A DNA stretch of 64,000 nt, from positions 55,829,840 through 55,893,839 of the forward strand of contig CM064862.1 of assembly GCA_032719365.1 (NCBI GenBank), given 5' to 3'. Position numbers and translations under genes: made by a program. The DNA is from Prinsepia uniflora (lineage: Eukaryota; Streptophyta; Magnoliopsida; Rosales; Rosaceae). The notes below the pieces were generated by a model. The model did no database searches. It was not told where the DNA came from and was given only the letters and a program-made list of their open reading frames with translations. Below are positions 10,324 through 18,230 of the stretch, in pieces; position 1 is the first letter of the stretch, and the number at the start of each line of letters is the position of its first letter.

Positions 10324-12091
10324 GTTACTAAGGTGCCCCAGGACTCGAAATCTTGACTGGAAAAGCTCGAGGTGGCCGGAATCAGAGAACAGGTATTTCT
10401 GAGTTTTGATTCGAAGTTTAGGAGGTAAGGTGTAGGGCTTCATTTCATGTTTTTATTATGTGAATCAATCATAAATTCAAGGACGAACCTAGTGGTGAAC
10501 AAAGGACTGGAAATGGATTGAAAATAGGAGAAAACCAGCCTCACCGGCTCGGTTGGACCAGTCTGAACTGGGTTGGCTGGAGGTTAACGATGACATTGTA
10601 GCAGGTGCGTGGCTCCCACGCGCAGCCCCTTTTGGAGGCGTATGAGGGCGCGTGGGACATGTTTTGGGGAAGTGTCCAACATGGTTTTCACTCTAATCGA
10701 TGTAACGAAAATTTTGGGAAAAATTTCGAGTCGATCAGACACCGTCTCGGGTTAGTTTTACGTGTCCGAAGGTTTAGGGGTTAATTTAATTACGTTTAAA
10801 AATTCCGAAAAATTGGGGGAAAATAGTGTGAGCTTTAATGAAGTGTTTGTGACCCGGAATTGTGGTATTTCACAAGTCGGGATATTCCTGAGACAGTCGA
10901 GGAGCGTACGGAGCGCGATTGACGGATTCGGACCTAGTGAGTGGACTTGTCTTTTCTAACCGAGCATGCATAAATGTTTTTATCTACTTGTTCCATGTTT
11001 TTAATTATGATTTTATGTTATTGCTTATTCTGTATATGTTTTACATAATTGCTCGATTTTCGAGATGCTTCTTAGATTTATACGCATTTTGGCACGTTTT
11101 ACGAGATACGAATTGCTTATGATTCCGATGCTATGGTTTTGAGATTTAAATACATGACTTGTTTTCAATGATTAAAATGAGTTTTGAAACAATGATTCTG
11201 ATAATCAAGGTTTTTGGTTTTAGAATCGGATTTCGGAACTCGATATTTGGTTTTAAAGCTTGAAAAGAAGATTTCCAGATTTGGATTCGGAATGATGGTT
11301 CTGAACGCCGGCATGGCTTCGGAATAGTAATTTCGAATTCGGGTTTGGATGTGGATTTAGAAATGATTTAAAAACGGTTTGGATTGAATTTGCTGGATCT
11401 GGTTATTGGGTTTAAAGACCCAGATATGATTATGACGGGGGCGGGCCCGGATTGGGTTTAAAGACCCGGATTGAGTTTAAAGACACGAGATTTTAAAGAC
11501 TCGGATTTTATGATTTTTCCTCGTAGGCCTATTGAGTTTAAAGACTCGGATTATATTGAGACCTGGATTGAGTTTAAAGACTCGGATAGATCCAGCAGGT
11601 TCGATTGGATGATGATATTTGGTATTTCATGTTTTTATGATGATGTTTTCATAACGATTATCATACGGTTTATATAGTTGTTTTCTGATACTTAGTTATG
11701 CATGCATGTTTTTTAAAACGGAGGGTAAAATACTGGTTTGTTTATAAAAACTGTTTTTGAAACTCTTATTTATTTTTAGTCCACTCACACTTTTATGGTT
11801 TTAATTACCCTCCAGGTCGTGGAGCAAGCGTCGGAGCTAACGTCGAGGTAGAGGGAAAGGCATAGAGTTTTTCGTTGCTTGTTTAATCAGCTCACAGTAG
11901 GACTTTTGTTCTTTTCTTGTACTGTTACTATGCTCTGTATTACTGTTGACTAGTTGTATTATAACTTCTCCCTAGTCTGACAATGTATGCTTTGTGGTTG
12001 CTGAGGTTATTTTAGTCTTTTGAGTGTGATTGTCAGACGGGAGCAGGGTTTTTCCCAATTATCGGGGTGATAATCGGGGTTCGTCCTGTCA

Positions 12092-12237
12092 TCTTGCATA
12101 CCCAGATGAGTTTTTTTGGGGTCTTTTGACTTCCCCTCAATAGGTAAAATTGTTCCGAAAAAACTCTCAACAACATTCTTCTCAATATGCTGGGGATCCG
12201 CGATGTGCCTAATTTTCAATTTCGACCAAAACGACAA
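12092..12237 (-). pseudogene. CACTA TNP2, segment upstream of the solo LTR insertion
   Basis: Minus-strand coding LKIRHIADPQHIEKNVVESF followed by a GKSKDPKKTHLGMQD-like block, the conserved tnp2 HIEKNV region. It is cut by the solo LTR just before the EMGIRPHL segment found at 6205. Between 12238 and 12317 the usual PFRR-type part is missing or frameshifted, so the gene was already damaged or has an intron there. Confidence 0.88.
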
Positions 12238-12316
12238 CCGAAAAATATACTTTTCTTCATCTATTTTTCTTGTTCTGTAGGTTTTGGGCCTTTTGTAATG
12301 AAAGTGGGAATACTGT

Positions 12317-13132
12317 TTATGATGTCCAGTATCTCTTCTCTGGACCTCTCTCTTGGTCGTGTCCGTAACTCAGTTTTACCATCGAATGAGTCAGACTGCA
12401 TATGTCATCGATGATCCTAGGGTAAAAATCGTCTCGCACCCAGATAACATACCTTAGATGCATGCCAAAAGGATGTTGTGTCTGGTCCGCATGTCGGACA
12501 AGCAAGATAACCCTTAGTATTAACGTACTAAGAATTGTAAATTCTTTTTTCATGCATTTCCAAGGTGGCAAGTTATACAGAACTAAAACTACCAGCCAAG
12601 TGCTATAGGGTCTTGCAAAACTTCCAAAAGGATTAAAACCGTCAGTAGAAAGTCCTAATCTGACATTTCTTGGCTCCGATGCAAAATCAGGATACATCTT
12701 ATCAAATTCCTTCCACGCATCTCCATCGGCCGGATGCCTTAGTGAATCGTCATTAGTGCGTTCATCTTTATGCCACCTCATATCACGAGATGGGTGAGCA
12801 GATATGAAGAATCTTTGTAATCTTGGTTTCAGTGGAAAATAGCGCAACACCTTATTCAAAATCTTATTCGTTCGAAACCTAGGCTCATTGCACACAGGAC
12901 ATTTGTCGAGTTGCTCAAATTCACCGTAAAACAATACACAGTTGTTCGTACATGCGTGAATCTTGACATACCCTAAACCAAGATCCTTCAAAAGCTTTTT
13001 TCGAGTTATAATGATCTTTAGGGAGACTGTTATCTTCAGGGAGCATTCTGGTGATGATGTCCATCATGTGATCAAAATTCTTGTTCATTTGATTATACTA
13101 AACTTTCATGTGCATCAACTTCCCAACTACCC
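12317..13132 (-). pseudogene. CACTA TNP2 transposase, N-terminal half of tnp2 domain
   Basis: Minus-strand coding for the tnp2 domain. Visible blocks are LLKDLGLGYVKIHACTNNC (near 12960), CPVCNEPRFR with its paired cysteines (near 12890), RLQRFFISAHPSRDMRWH (near 12790), DGDAWKEFDKMYPDFASE, and RLGLSTDGFNPFG (near 12630), a catalytic-core hallmark. Further down come YNLPPWKCMKKEF and IWVRDDFYP-like blocks. A TAG at 13098-13100 and a frameshift near 12995 (a short T-run) disable it. TNP2 is the catalytic DDE-type transposase of CACTA elements. Confidence 0.9.
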
Positions 13133-13606
13133 CTAGAACCGAAAAGGATTTACAACCAGGGTATAATTCGCACTAAGCGTCTTTAAATAACCTTTCGTAA
13201 TGAAGATCTGACTCTTCGGGTTGAGACCTAGGGGCATCTGCATACATAGCATCAGATGCAGGGGGAAAATATCGGTTAATATCTCAACAAATTGATCATT
13301 ATCACACCGATTATCATCTCGAGGGTTGCCGTGAACTAACGATGTCGATGCAGAAACATGCGGTTCCCCGTGATAAATCCAATTAGTGTAGTTATGTATG
13401 ATCCCGTTCCTTCCCAAATGCAAATGAACATCACTCAGAAACATCCAACAGCAGTTGTTACATTTACGACATGGACATAATATGCGCCTTGGATCACTAC
13501 AGTGAGTCCGTACAAAAGCGATGAAGCTGTCAATCCCATCCAAATACTTATCAGAAGATCTATCCACCATTTGCATCCAGTCTCTGTCCATTGTGCCTGC
13601 TTCCAC
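13133..13606 (-). pseudogene. CACTA TNP2 gene, transposase-associated domain (first exon)
   Basis: Minus-strand frame starting with Met at about 13591, read as MDRDWMQMVDRSSDKYLDGI. The Cys-rich core CPCRKCNNCCW (near 13470) and the YTNWIYHGEP block (near 13380) identify the transposase-associated (TAD) zinc-binding domain that opens plant TNP2 proteins. Length and position before tnp2 are normal. The last 40 residues look like read-through into the linker. Confidence 0.9.
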
Positions 13607-14470
13607 AAAATAGAATCAATGTAAGTAGATAATTATAATGTTTGAGACTCTATCAGTTCATATAAACCCGCTCGTCTCCTTATTCCTACGGTGATTTGGC
13701 TCTATCCCATTCGAGAATGCACGTTCTTTGTTGTATAGTTTGTGACCTACGAGGCGAAGTTTAGACCGAGAGAAATTTCAGCAGCATCACCCTACAGTTC
13801 TCCAAATACACGACATAGATATTTCAAACTAATATCTAGTATGCATTCAGAGAATAGTAAGGGGATATAAACCAAATTTCTCACGATCCAAACGTATCCA
13901 CATAGCCACCAAACTATACAACACATAGTTGTGCACTCCCAAACTGTCCCGATAAATGGACAATTCAAGAGTCAGTTAATCAATCCGATTCATTGACTCT
14001 CAAACGGGTCTAAGGTTTTCTATTGAATTTCAATATACAAAGTTAATCAGGTTGATTAGCTTTGCATTAATGGATAAACCACAATTCACTAACACAATAA
14101 TATTCAGATTTCTAAGTATTTTCCACAATATATCACAATTTTCAAACATAATTAAATACAAGTTTTTGAACAAAAATTAAATTGAGAAGTAAAGCTACAC
14201 ATACCTTTTATAAGTAATCCATCAATTTAACCACAAATTACCTATAACAAAAAATTATTTTAGATTATAATAAATATTAAAATCACAAAAAACAAAAAAT
14301 AAAATCAATAAAATCATTAATTTTACCTTGAAGTAGTGATGATGAAATAATGATGAAATGATGATGATATTATGTAGAGGTTGTGAGAGTAAATGAGAGA
14401 GAGAATAAATGTGAGAGTTAATGAGGAATGAGAAAGAAGATGAAGAAATGAATCTGATCTGCACTAAATG
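13607..14470 (-). promoter_or_regulatory. 5' leader region of CACTA TNP2
   Basis: No protein is seen. The region runs from the first TNP2 exon to the subterminal repeats and is AT-rich. It holds a GATGATGAAAT/GAGAGA-rich stretch at 14330-14460 resembling 2346-2580. It probably contains the promoter and untranslated leader; this is inferred from position. Confidence 0.45.
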
Positions 14471-14812
14471 CAGATGAGACTTTTGCCCGACGCATGGTTC
14501 GTCGGGCCCGATTTAATGACCCGCCGGGTAAAAAAATTGCTCCAACTCGTCTTCGCGCCAAATTTTTTCCTGTCGTGGGCTGCCGTATACACTTGGCCCG
14601 GCGAATCTGGTTCGTCGTTACTAGTAGCTGACCCGACGGAGTTTGACCAACCGCTGGGCAAAAACCCACCCCTTACGCGCCAGGAGAACCCGTGTTCCCG
14701 CTCAATGTTTGCCCGGCGAGTCTCTTATAGTCCACCGGGCAAAGACCCATTTACCGGCGAATCAAGGTGCGCCGAGCAAAAGTTAGATGGCAGGGCATAT
14801 TTTATTGTAGTG
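14471..14812 (-). repeat. CACTA terminal inverted repeat and subterminal hairpin repeats
   Basis: The terminus (14791-14812) reads CACTACAATAAAATATGCCC on the minus strand. Inside it are repeated CCCGGCG/CGCCGGG half-sites, for example 14485-14510, 14523-14529, 14597-14615, 14703-14742 and 14754-14777, which pair as short hairpins. These match the presumed transposase-binding repeats of En/Spm elements. The copy at 2580-4160 uses the same motifs. Confidence 0.88.
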
Positions 14813-14847
14813 TATTAAGGGTGATTAATCATAATTTTATTTGTCAG

Positions 14848-15006
14848 TGTTTGCTCTCAACAAGATAATAGATTACTGGAGTTTCACAAATCATCACTTG
14901 AATATCACCATTGATCCCTGCACTCCAAATGCAACATGGTCACCAGATACCGCAAATCCACGTGTTGCCTGTGTTTGCACAGGCAGCACCTTCCACATCA
15001 CCTCCT
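14848..15006 (+). pseudogene. LRR receptor-like kinase (LRR-VIII / At1g56130-like), extracellular exon
   Basis: Follows a good acceptor (TTATTTGTCAG, ending at 14847) and ends at a donor (CCT|GTTAGT at 15007). The frame reads FALNKIIDYWSF, then NITIDPCTPNATW, then ANPRVACVCTGSTFHITS. This is the N-terminal Cys-rich cap before the LRRs of malectin-containing LRR-RLKs. In that family the protein is a plasma-membrane receptor kinase with LRRs, a malectin domain, one membrane helix and a kinase domain. This exon has no stop. Earlier exons must lie beyond the CACTA element, left of the window. Typed as pseudogene because later LRR exons are missing. Confidence 0.75.
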
Positions 15007-15039
15007 GTTAGTTATAATCACTTCATCATCACCATGATC

Positions 15040-15256
15040 TATGTTCAAGAACCTCTCTAATTTAATTACTTTGATGTGCCTTAAAAGATATATGCTTTGT
15101 GAGGAATCAAATTCATTAGTAGTTCAGCTCTTCGGTTGTTTTCTTCCTCAATTTGATCTTGGTCAGAGTGTACTAAGTGGATCCATCCCTGCTAAAATTG
15201 GACTGCAATCCAAAATGCAATGCCTGTTATTGGCTAATTGTAACACAAAGTTCTAA
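15040..15256 (+). pseudogene. LRR-RLK exon remnant, first LRRs
   Basis: The frame FDLGQSVLSGSIPAKIG followed by LQSKMQCL matches the first LRR of LRR-VIII receptor kinases (DLGQN-L-GSIP-EIG-L--MQYL). The coding match is clear from about 15110 to 15240. The earlier part (KNLSNLITL, 15042-15068) may be the end of the preceding segment with a small degenerate intron between them. Splice sites are not certain. It continues the exon at 14848-15006. Confidence 0.65.
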
Positions 15257-15513
15257 CTTATTAATTATTTGTTCATTTATTTTGATTATCTGATTTCTGA
15301 GCTTATTTACTTATTTTTTCACATGCTAGATATTATCAAATTTGATTTCTTGTTTCTTATTTTGGGAAATTGAGCAGTAGCTTGTATAAAATATTCAAGC
15401 CCAACATTAAAATATATTTACAAACGGCATTTTGGACTTCCATAATTATTGAGTTAATTTAGAACATACCAGTGATTATAGATTAATCTTAATGTACATA
15501 AACACACGATATA
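15257..15513 (+). other. Probable LRR-RLK intron sequence
   Basis: AT-rich, no coding potential and no repeat recognised. It lies between the second LRR-RLK exon and the copia LTR. The bases ATATA (15509-15513) are the left flank of that LTR. Confidence 0.5.
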
Positions 15514-15968
15514 TGTAGAAGGTTCATGAAGAAAGTAGGTGGAAGAATAAAGTAGGTACGTGAATGGAGCATTAATGAAGACATATAGATGGTTTCTCTT
15601 TGGCCTATATAAGGAGATGTCATTTGCTCATTCCATCAATCTCATCCACGAGAAACATTTTTTCTCCAAGTAGAGAGTGAAGAGTGCCAACTCCAAGTTG
15701 AGAGTGTTGAGTGTTGTAGTGTAGGTAGCAAAACAAGTTTAAAACAAGTTTGAGAAAAAGGGTTTCCTTCAAGTGGTGTTCTTGAAGTTGTGCGTCTCTT
15801 TGTACCCATAATTTGATTAGTGGAGATTCTTGTTGTCCTTGCCCTGTGGATGTACGCACCTTGTCGTACCACGTTATATCTGGTGTTCCCTATTCTTTGC
15901 TCTTTTATTTCCTTGCGCATTTATCATTTTATTTTTGTTATTTGAGTTATTTTTTGCATTCTACTACA
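15514..15968 (+). mobile_element. Ty1/copia 5' LTR (element A)
   Basis: Starts TGTAGAAGG and ends TTCTACTACA, so its ends are inverted (TGTAG/CTACA). Length 455 bp. A TATA box (TATATAA, 15606-15612) and a tRNA-Met binding site shortly downstream support a 5' LTR. No matching 3' LTR is in the window: the copia LTR at 54490 is a different sequence. Confidence 0.82.
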
Positions 15969-15979
15969 TTTACCAATAG

Positions 15980-15991
15980 TGGTATCAGAGC
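15980..15991 (+). other. Primer-binding site, tRNA-iMet, copia element A
   Basis: TGGTATCAGAGC, 11 bp after the LTR end, complementary to the 3' end of initiator tRNA-Met. Confidence 0.85.
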
Positions 15992-16091
15992 TCTTGGTTC
16001 ATGGAATGGAAGGCTCAAGGAGCACCATGGTTGAACTAAGAGCGTTAGAATGGAAGGCTTAAGGAGCACCATGGTTTGAATCAACCACTCC

Positions 16092-16546
16092 AATTGGATT
16101 ACATAGAAGCCGAGAATGGAGGATATTATCTATTGTAAGGATTTACATGAGCACATAGAATGAGAGAAAGGTAAGCCGGAGAATACATGAGCTGCCGAAT
16201 GAAAGAAGTTGAACCTCAAGACTATTGGTCACATTTGTGAATGGGTGGATGATAGTGTGTTCCACCATGTGTCGAACGAGACCAACACCCATGCCCTTTG
16301 GTTGAAGTTGGACTCGTTGTTCGACCAAAAAACCGCCTCCAAGAAAGAGTTTCTCATCAAGGAGCTTGTCAATCTGAAGTATAAGGAGGACCTAAAGGTT
16401 ACCGAGCACCTCAATAACTTCCAAAGCATCATCAATCAATTGGCTAAGAAGGACATGAAGATTGCAGACGATCTTCAAGCATTGTTGCTTCTTAGATCGT
16501 TGAGTGAAAATTGGAAGACTTTTGTCATCACTGTAACTCTGCTCTT
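16092..16546 (+). pseudogene. Copia element A gag (UBN2-type), truncated
   Basis: The frame runs from a MEDIIYCKDLHEHIE-like start through LNLKTIGHICEWVDDSVFHH (16207 on), LWLKLDSLFDQKTASKKEFL, LVNLKYKEDLKVTEHLNNF, and ends at LLLLRSLSENWKTFV (about 16525). This is the plant copia gag (UBN2) domain, which forms the virus-like particle shell. TAG and TGA codons interrupt the first 100 bp (WIT-stop, HIE-stop, AAE-stop). The coding match stops at about 16546, where a minus-strand gypsy begins. Confidence 0.85.
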
Positions 16547-18215
16547 AAAACGATCAGTCAACGACCAGACACGCCGAGACTGTGGGTTCTCACTGATTAC
16601 CTCGTATCGATCCTTGTCATTCCACCTAGGAAAAACCAAGGATGATACCAAACAATGACATCAATACTCATCCTACGTGAATGCAAACAAAACTCACTGC
16701 ACTCACCACGCCACGTAATGGAACATCGTCTGCCACCATGCAGAAGATGAGAATCTCAGTCACCCGACTTCGATATACTCATTACTAATGTGGAAAGCCC
16801 GCATTCCACTAGTCACCTCAATCGCAACCTCTCGCGATTCGGAAATTCCAGCCATAACGAAACCAACACACTCGGACATCAACTACGTGTCCCCTAACTA
16901 TCTGTGATTCACTCCCGAACCACAGATACCGAACATATACGTAACTCGATGGAGTCACATCCCGACTCATGACTCACCGACATCAAGATCACCAGCACCA
17001 GCACCAGCGCTAGCATCAGCACCACACACTATCACCAACACTAGTGTCAGTATCAGCACGCCGTGTGCAAAACTGACACCCTGGATCTCCGCTCATACCG
17101 AACGTCTATCCCGTACCTCTGCTCGAATAGGAGAAACTCTGCCTCCGTCGTCCCCAAAAACTCTGGGTGCAGTCACCCTGACAACTCATACGAGAAAAGG
17201 AAACGTCCCCTGAACGTCCCCGATTCCCAACAACCATATCTACAACCACTCTCGGTAGTAGCGTCTGCCACATACTCTTGCAGACCTAACTACCAGACAT
17301 CACGATCTAGACTCCGCATCCAACGGAATCAATCGCCGTACCAAATACTCCGTATCCCACTCAGGGATTCCATCGACAAGTACCAACCCTGGTAACCTGT
17401 CCAACCAATCTCTAACCGGTCATAACTCGACTCAACCAATGTCGTCTACTAGGTCGCCCATGACCTTAGTTGCGCCAAACCACAACTGAGTAGCACGACA
17501 ACCAACTAGGTTTAACCGGTAAGTACAGCCCCGACTGCGAAGTGCAGTCCCAACACAAGCTGACATGACTAGACCAACTAACGAACCCAAATCCGAATAG
17601 TCGTCAAAGTCACACCACTCGTGAACTCACATTTCTGAACCATACACCCAAGGTAGGGTTCCACAATCACACCCAGAGTTCCACCGAACCCAACTCCATA
17701 AGGCAGTATAATCCATAATCTGACCGACTCCGCTGTCTTGACATCGTAAAGACGTCAATCCAATCCTACCGTAAATCCAACCAGGATTCCTCGAATCTGG
17801 CTGCTAACTGCTAGAAGTTCAACTAGAGTTCCACGAACTCGACTGCTAACTGCCAACTGCAGTAAATCCATTTAACTCAATCAAATCCGTTAATTGGATG
17901 GTAACAACTCCCAACCAGTCGTCGGAACCGATCCTACGACATCGTGAAAACGATCCCAACTAACCGTCTCACGATCACAACTCTCAAGTACGAATACGTT
18001 AATCCTTCTGTAGGGTCCCACACTGTCAACCCCGATAGAACTATGGCAACCTCGGCATCAAGTGCCAAACCAAGACAATCCACGATACAGTCCTACTAAC
18101 TATTGTACCGGCACCCCAACATCAGGTTGACCATGAACTGTAGCCCCTTGAGAGATCACATCCTCGACCTGCGTACTGAGTAATGAGCAAAATACGCTCT
18201 AATAAGCAATCCTAT
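16547..18215 (-). mobile_element. Internal remnant of minus-strand Ty3/gypsy, truncated
   Basis: Follows the primer-binding site of the element whose 5' LTR is 18231-21306. No intact gag or pol frame remains, and no 3' LTR is present before the copia gag at 16546. So the element is cut off about 1.7 kb into its internal region. Open frames on either strand here look like chance. Confidence 0.65.
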
Positions 18216-18227
18216 GCTCTGATACCA
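18216..18227 (-). other. Primer-binding site, tRNA-iMet, minus-strand gypsy
   Basis: On the minus strand TGGTATCAGAGC follows the LTR end TGTCA by three bases. Confidence 0.9.
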
Positions 18228-18230
18228 CGT

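Larger units (their letters stand above)
6206..12091 (+). mobile_element. Solo LTR of a Ty3/gypsy element with two nested insertions
   Basis: Starts TGTAACAACCCGG and ends CGTCCTGTCA. It is flanked by the perfect duplication TCTTG (6201-6205 / 12092-12096). There is no internal retrotransposon region, so it is a solo LTR formed by LTR-LTR recombination. Subtracting the nested solo LTR (6838-9496) and the Cassandra element (9894-10323) with their duplications leaves about 2.8 kb. Features shared with the other long LTRs: second donor-like GTGAGTGGAC (10937-10946), CATGCATG palindromes (10964 and 11698), GGAGGGTAA (11720), GTCCACTCAC (11779), TTACCCTCC (11805), and the GTCTGACA/TGTCAGAC pair (11975 / 12031). 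Repeated GGGTTTAAAGACCC-type palindromes occupy 11400-11590. Confidence 0.94.
1..14812 (-). mobile_element. CACTA (En/Spm) DNA transposon, left part outside window
   Basis: A minus-strand CACTA element whose 5' terminus is at 14812. Read on the minus strand it begins CACTACAATAAAATATG, the canonical CACTA terminus. Order on the minus strand: subterminal hairpin repeats (14471-14800), purine-rich leader, transposase-associated domain (13606-13133), TNP2 (13132-12092 and 6205-5897), DUF4218 (5869-5235), DUF4216 (5170-4428), a second subterminal-type repeat block (4160-2580), and ORF2 (1463-1). The other terminus is not in the window. A 5.9-kb solo LTR with nested inserts splits TNP2. Several stop codons show that this copy is not autonomous. 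It sits in an intron of the LRR-RLK gene, just upstream of the exon at 14848. The expected 3-bp target duplication cannot be tested without the other end; the flank at 14813-14815 is TAT. Confidence 0.93.

Noticed and set aside
9859..10443. A 194-residue minus-strand open frame across the Cassandra element
   Set aside because: It runs antisense through the 5S-like domain and both element boundaries, so it cannot be an ancestral gene.
15980..15991. TGGTATCAGAGC words as tRNA gene fragments
   Set aside because: Each occurrence lies just after an LTR end and has no cloverleaf; they are primer-binding sites.
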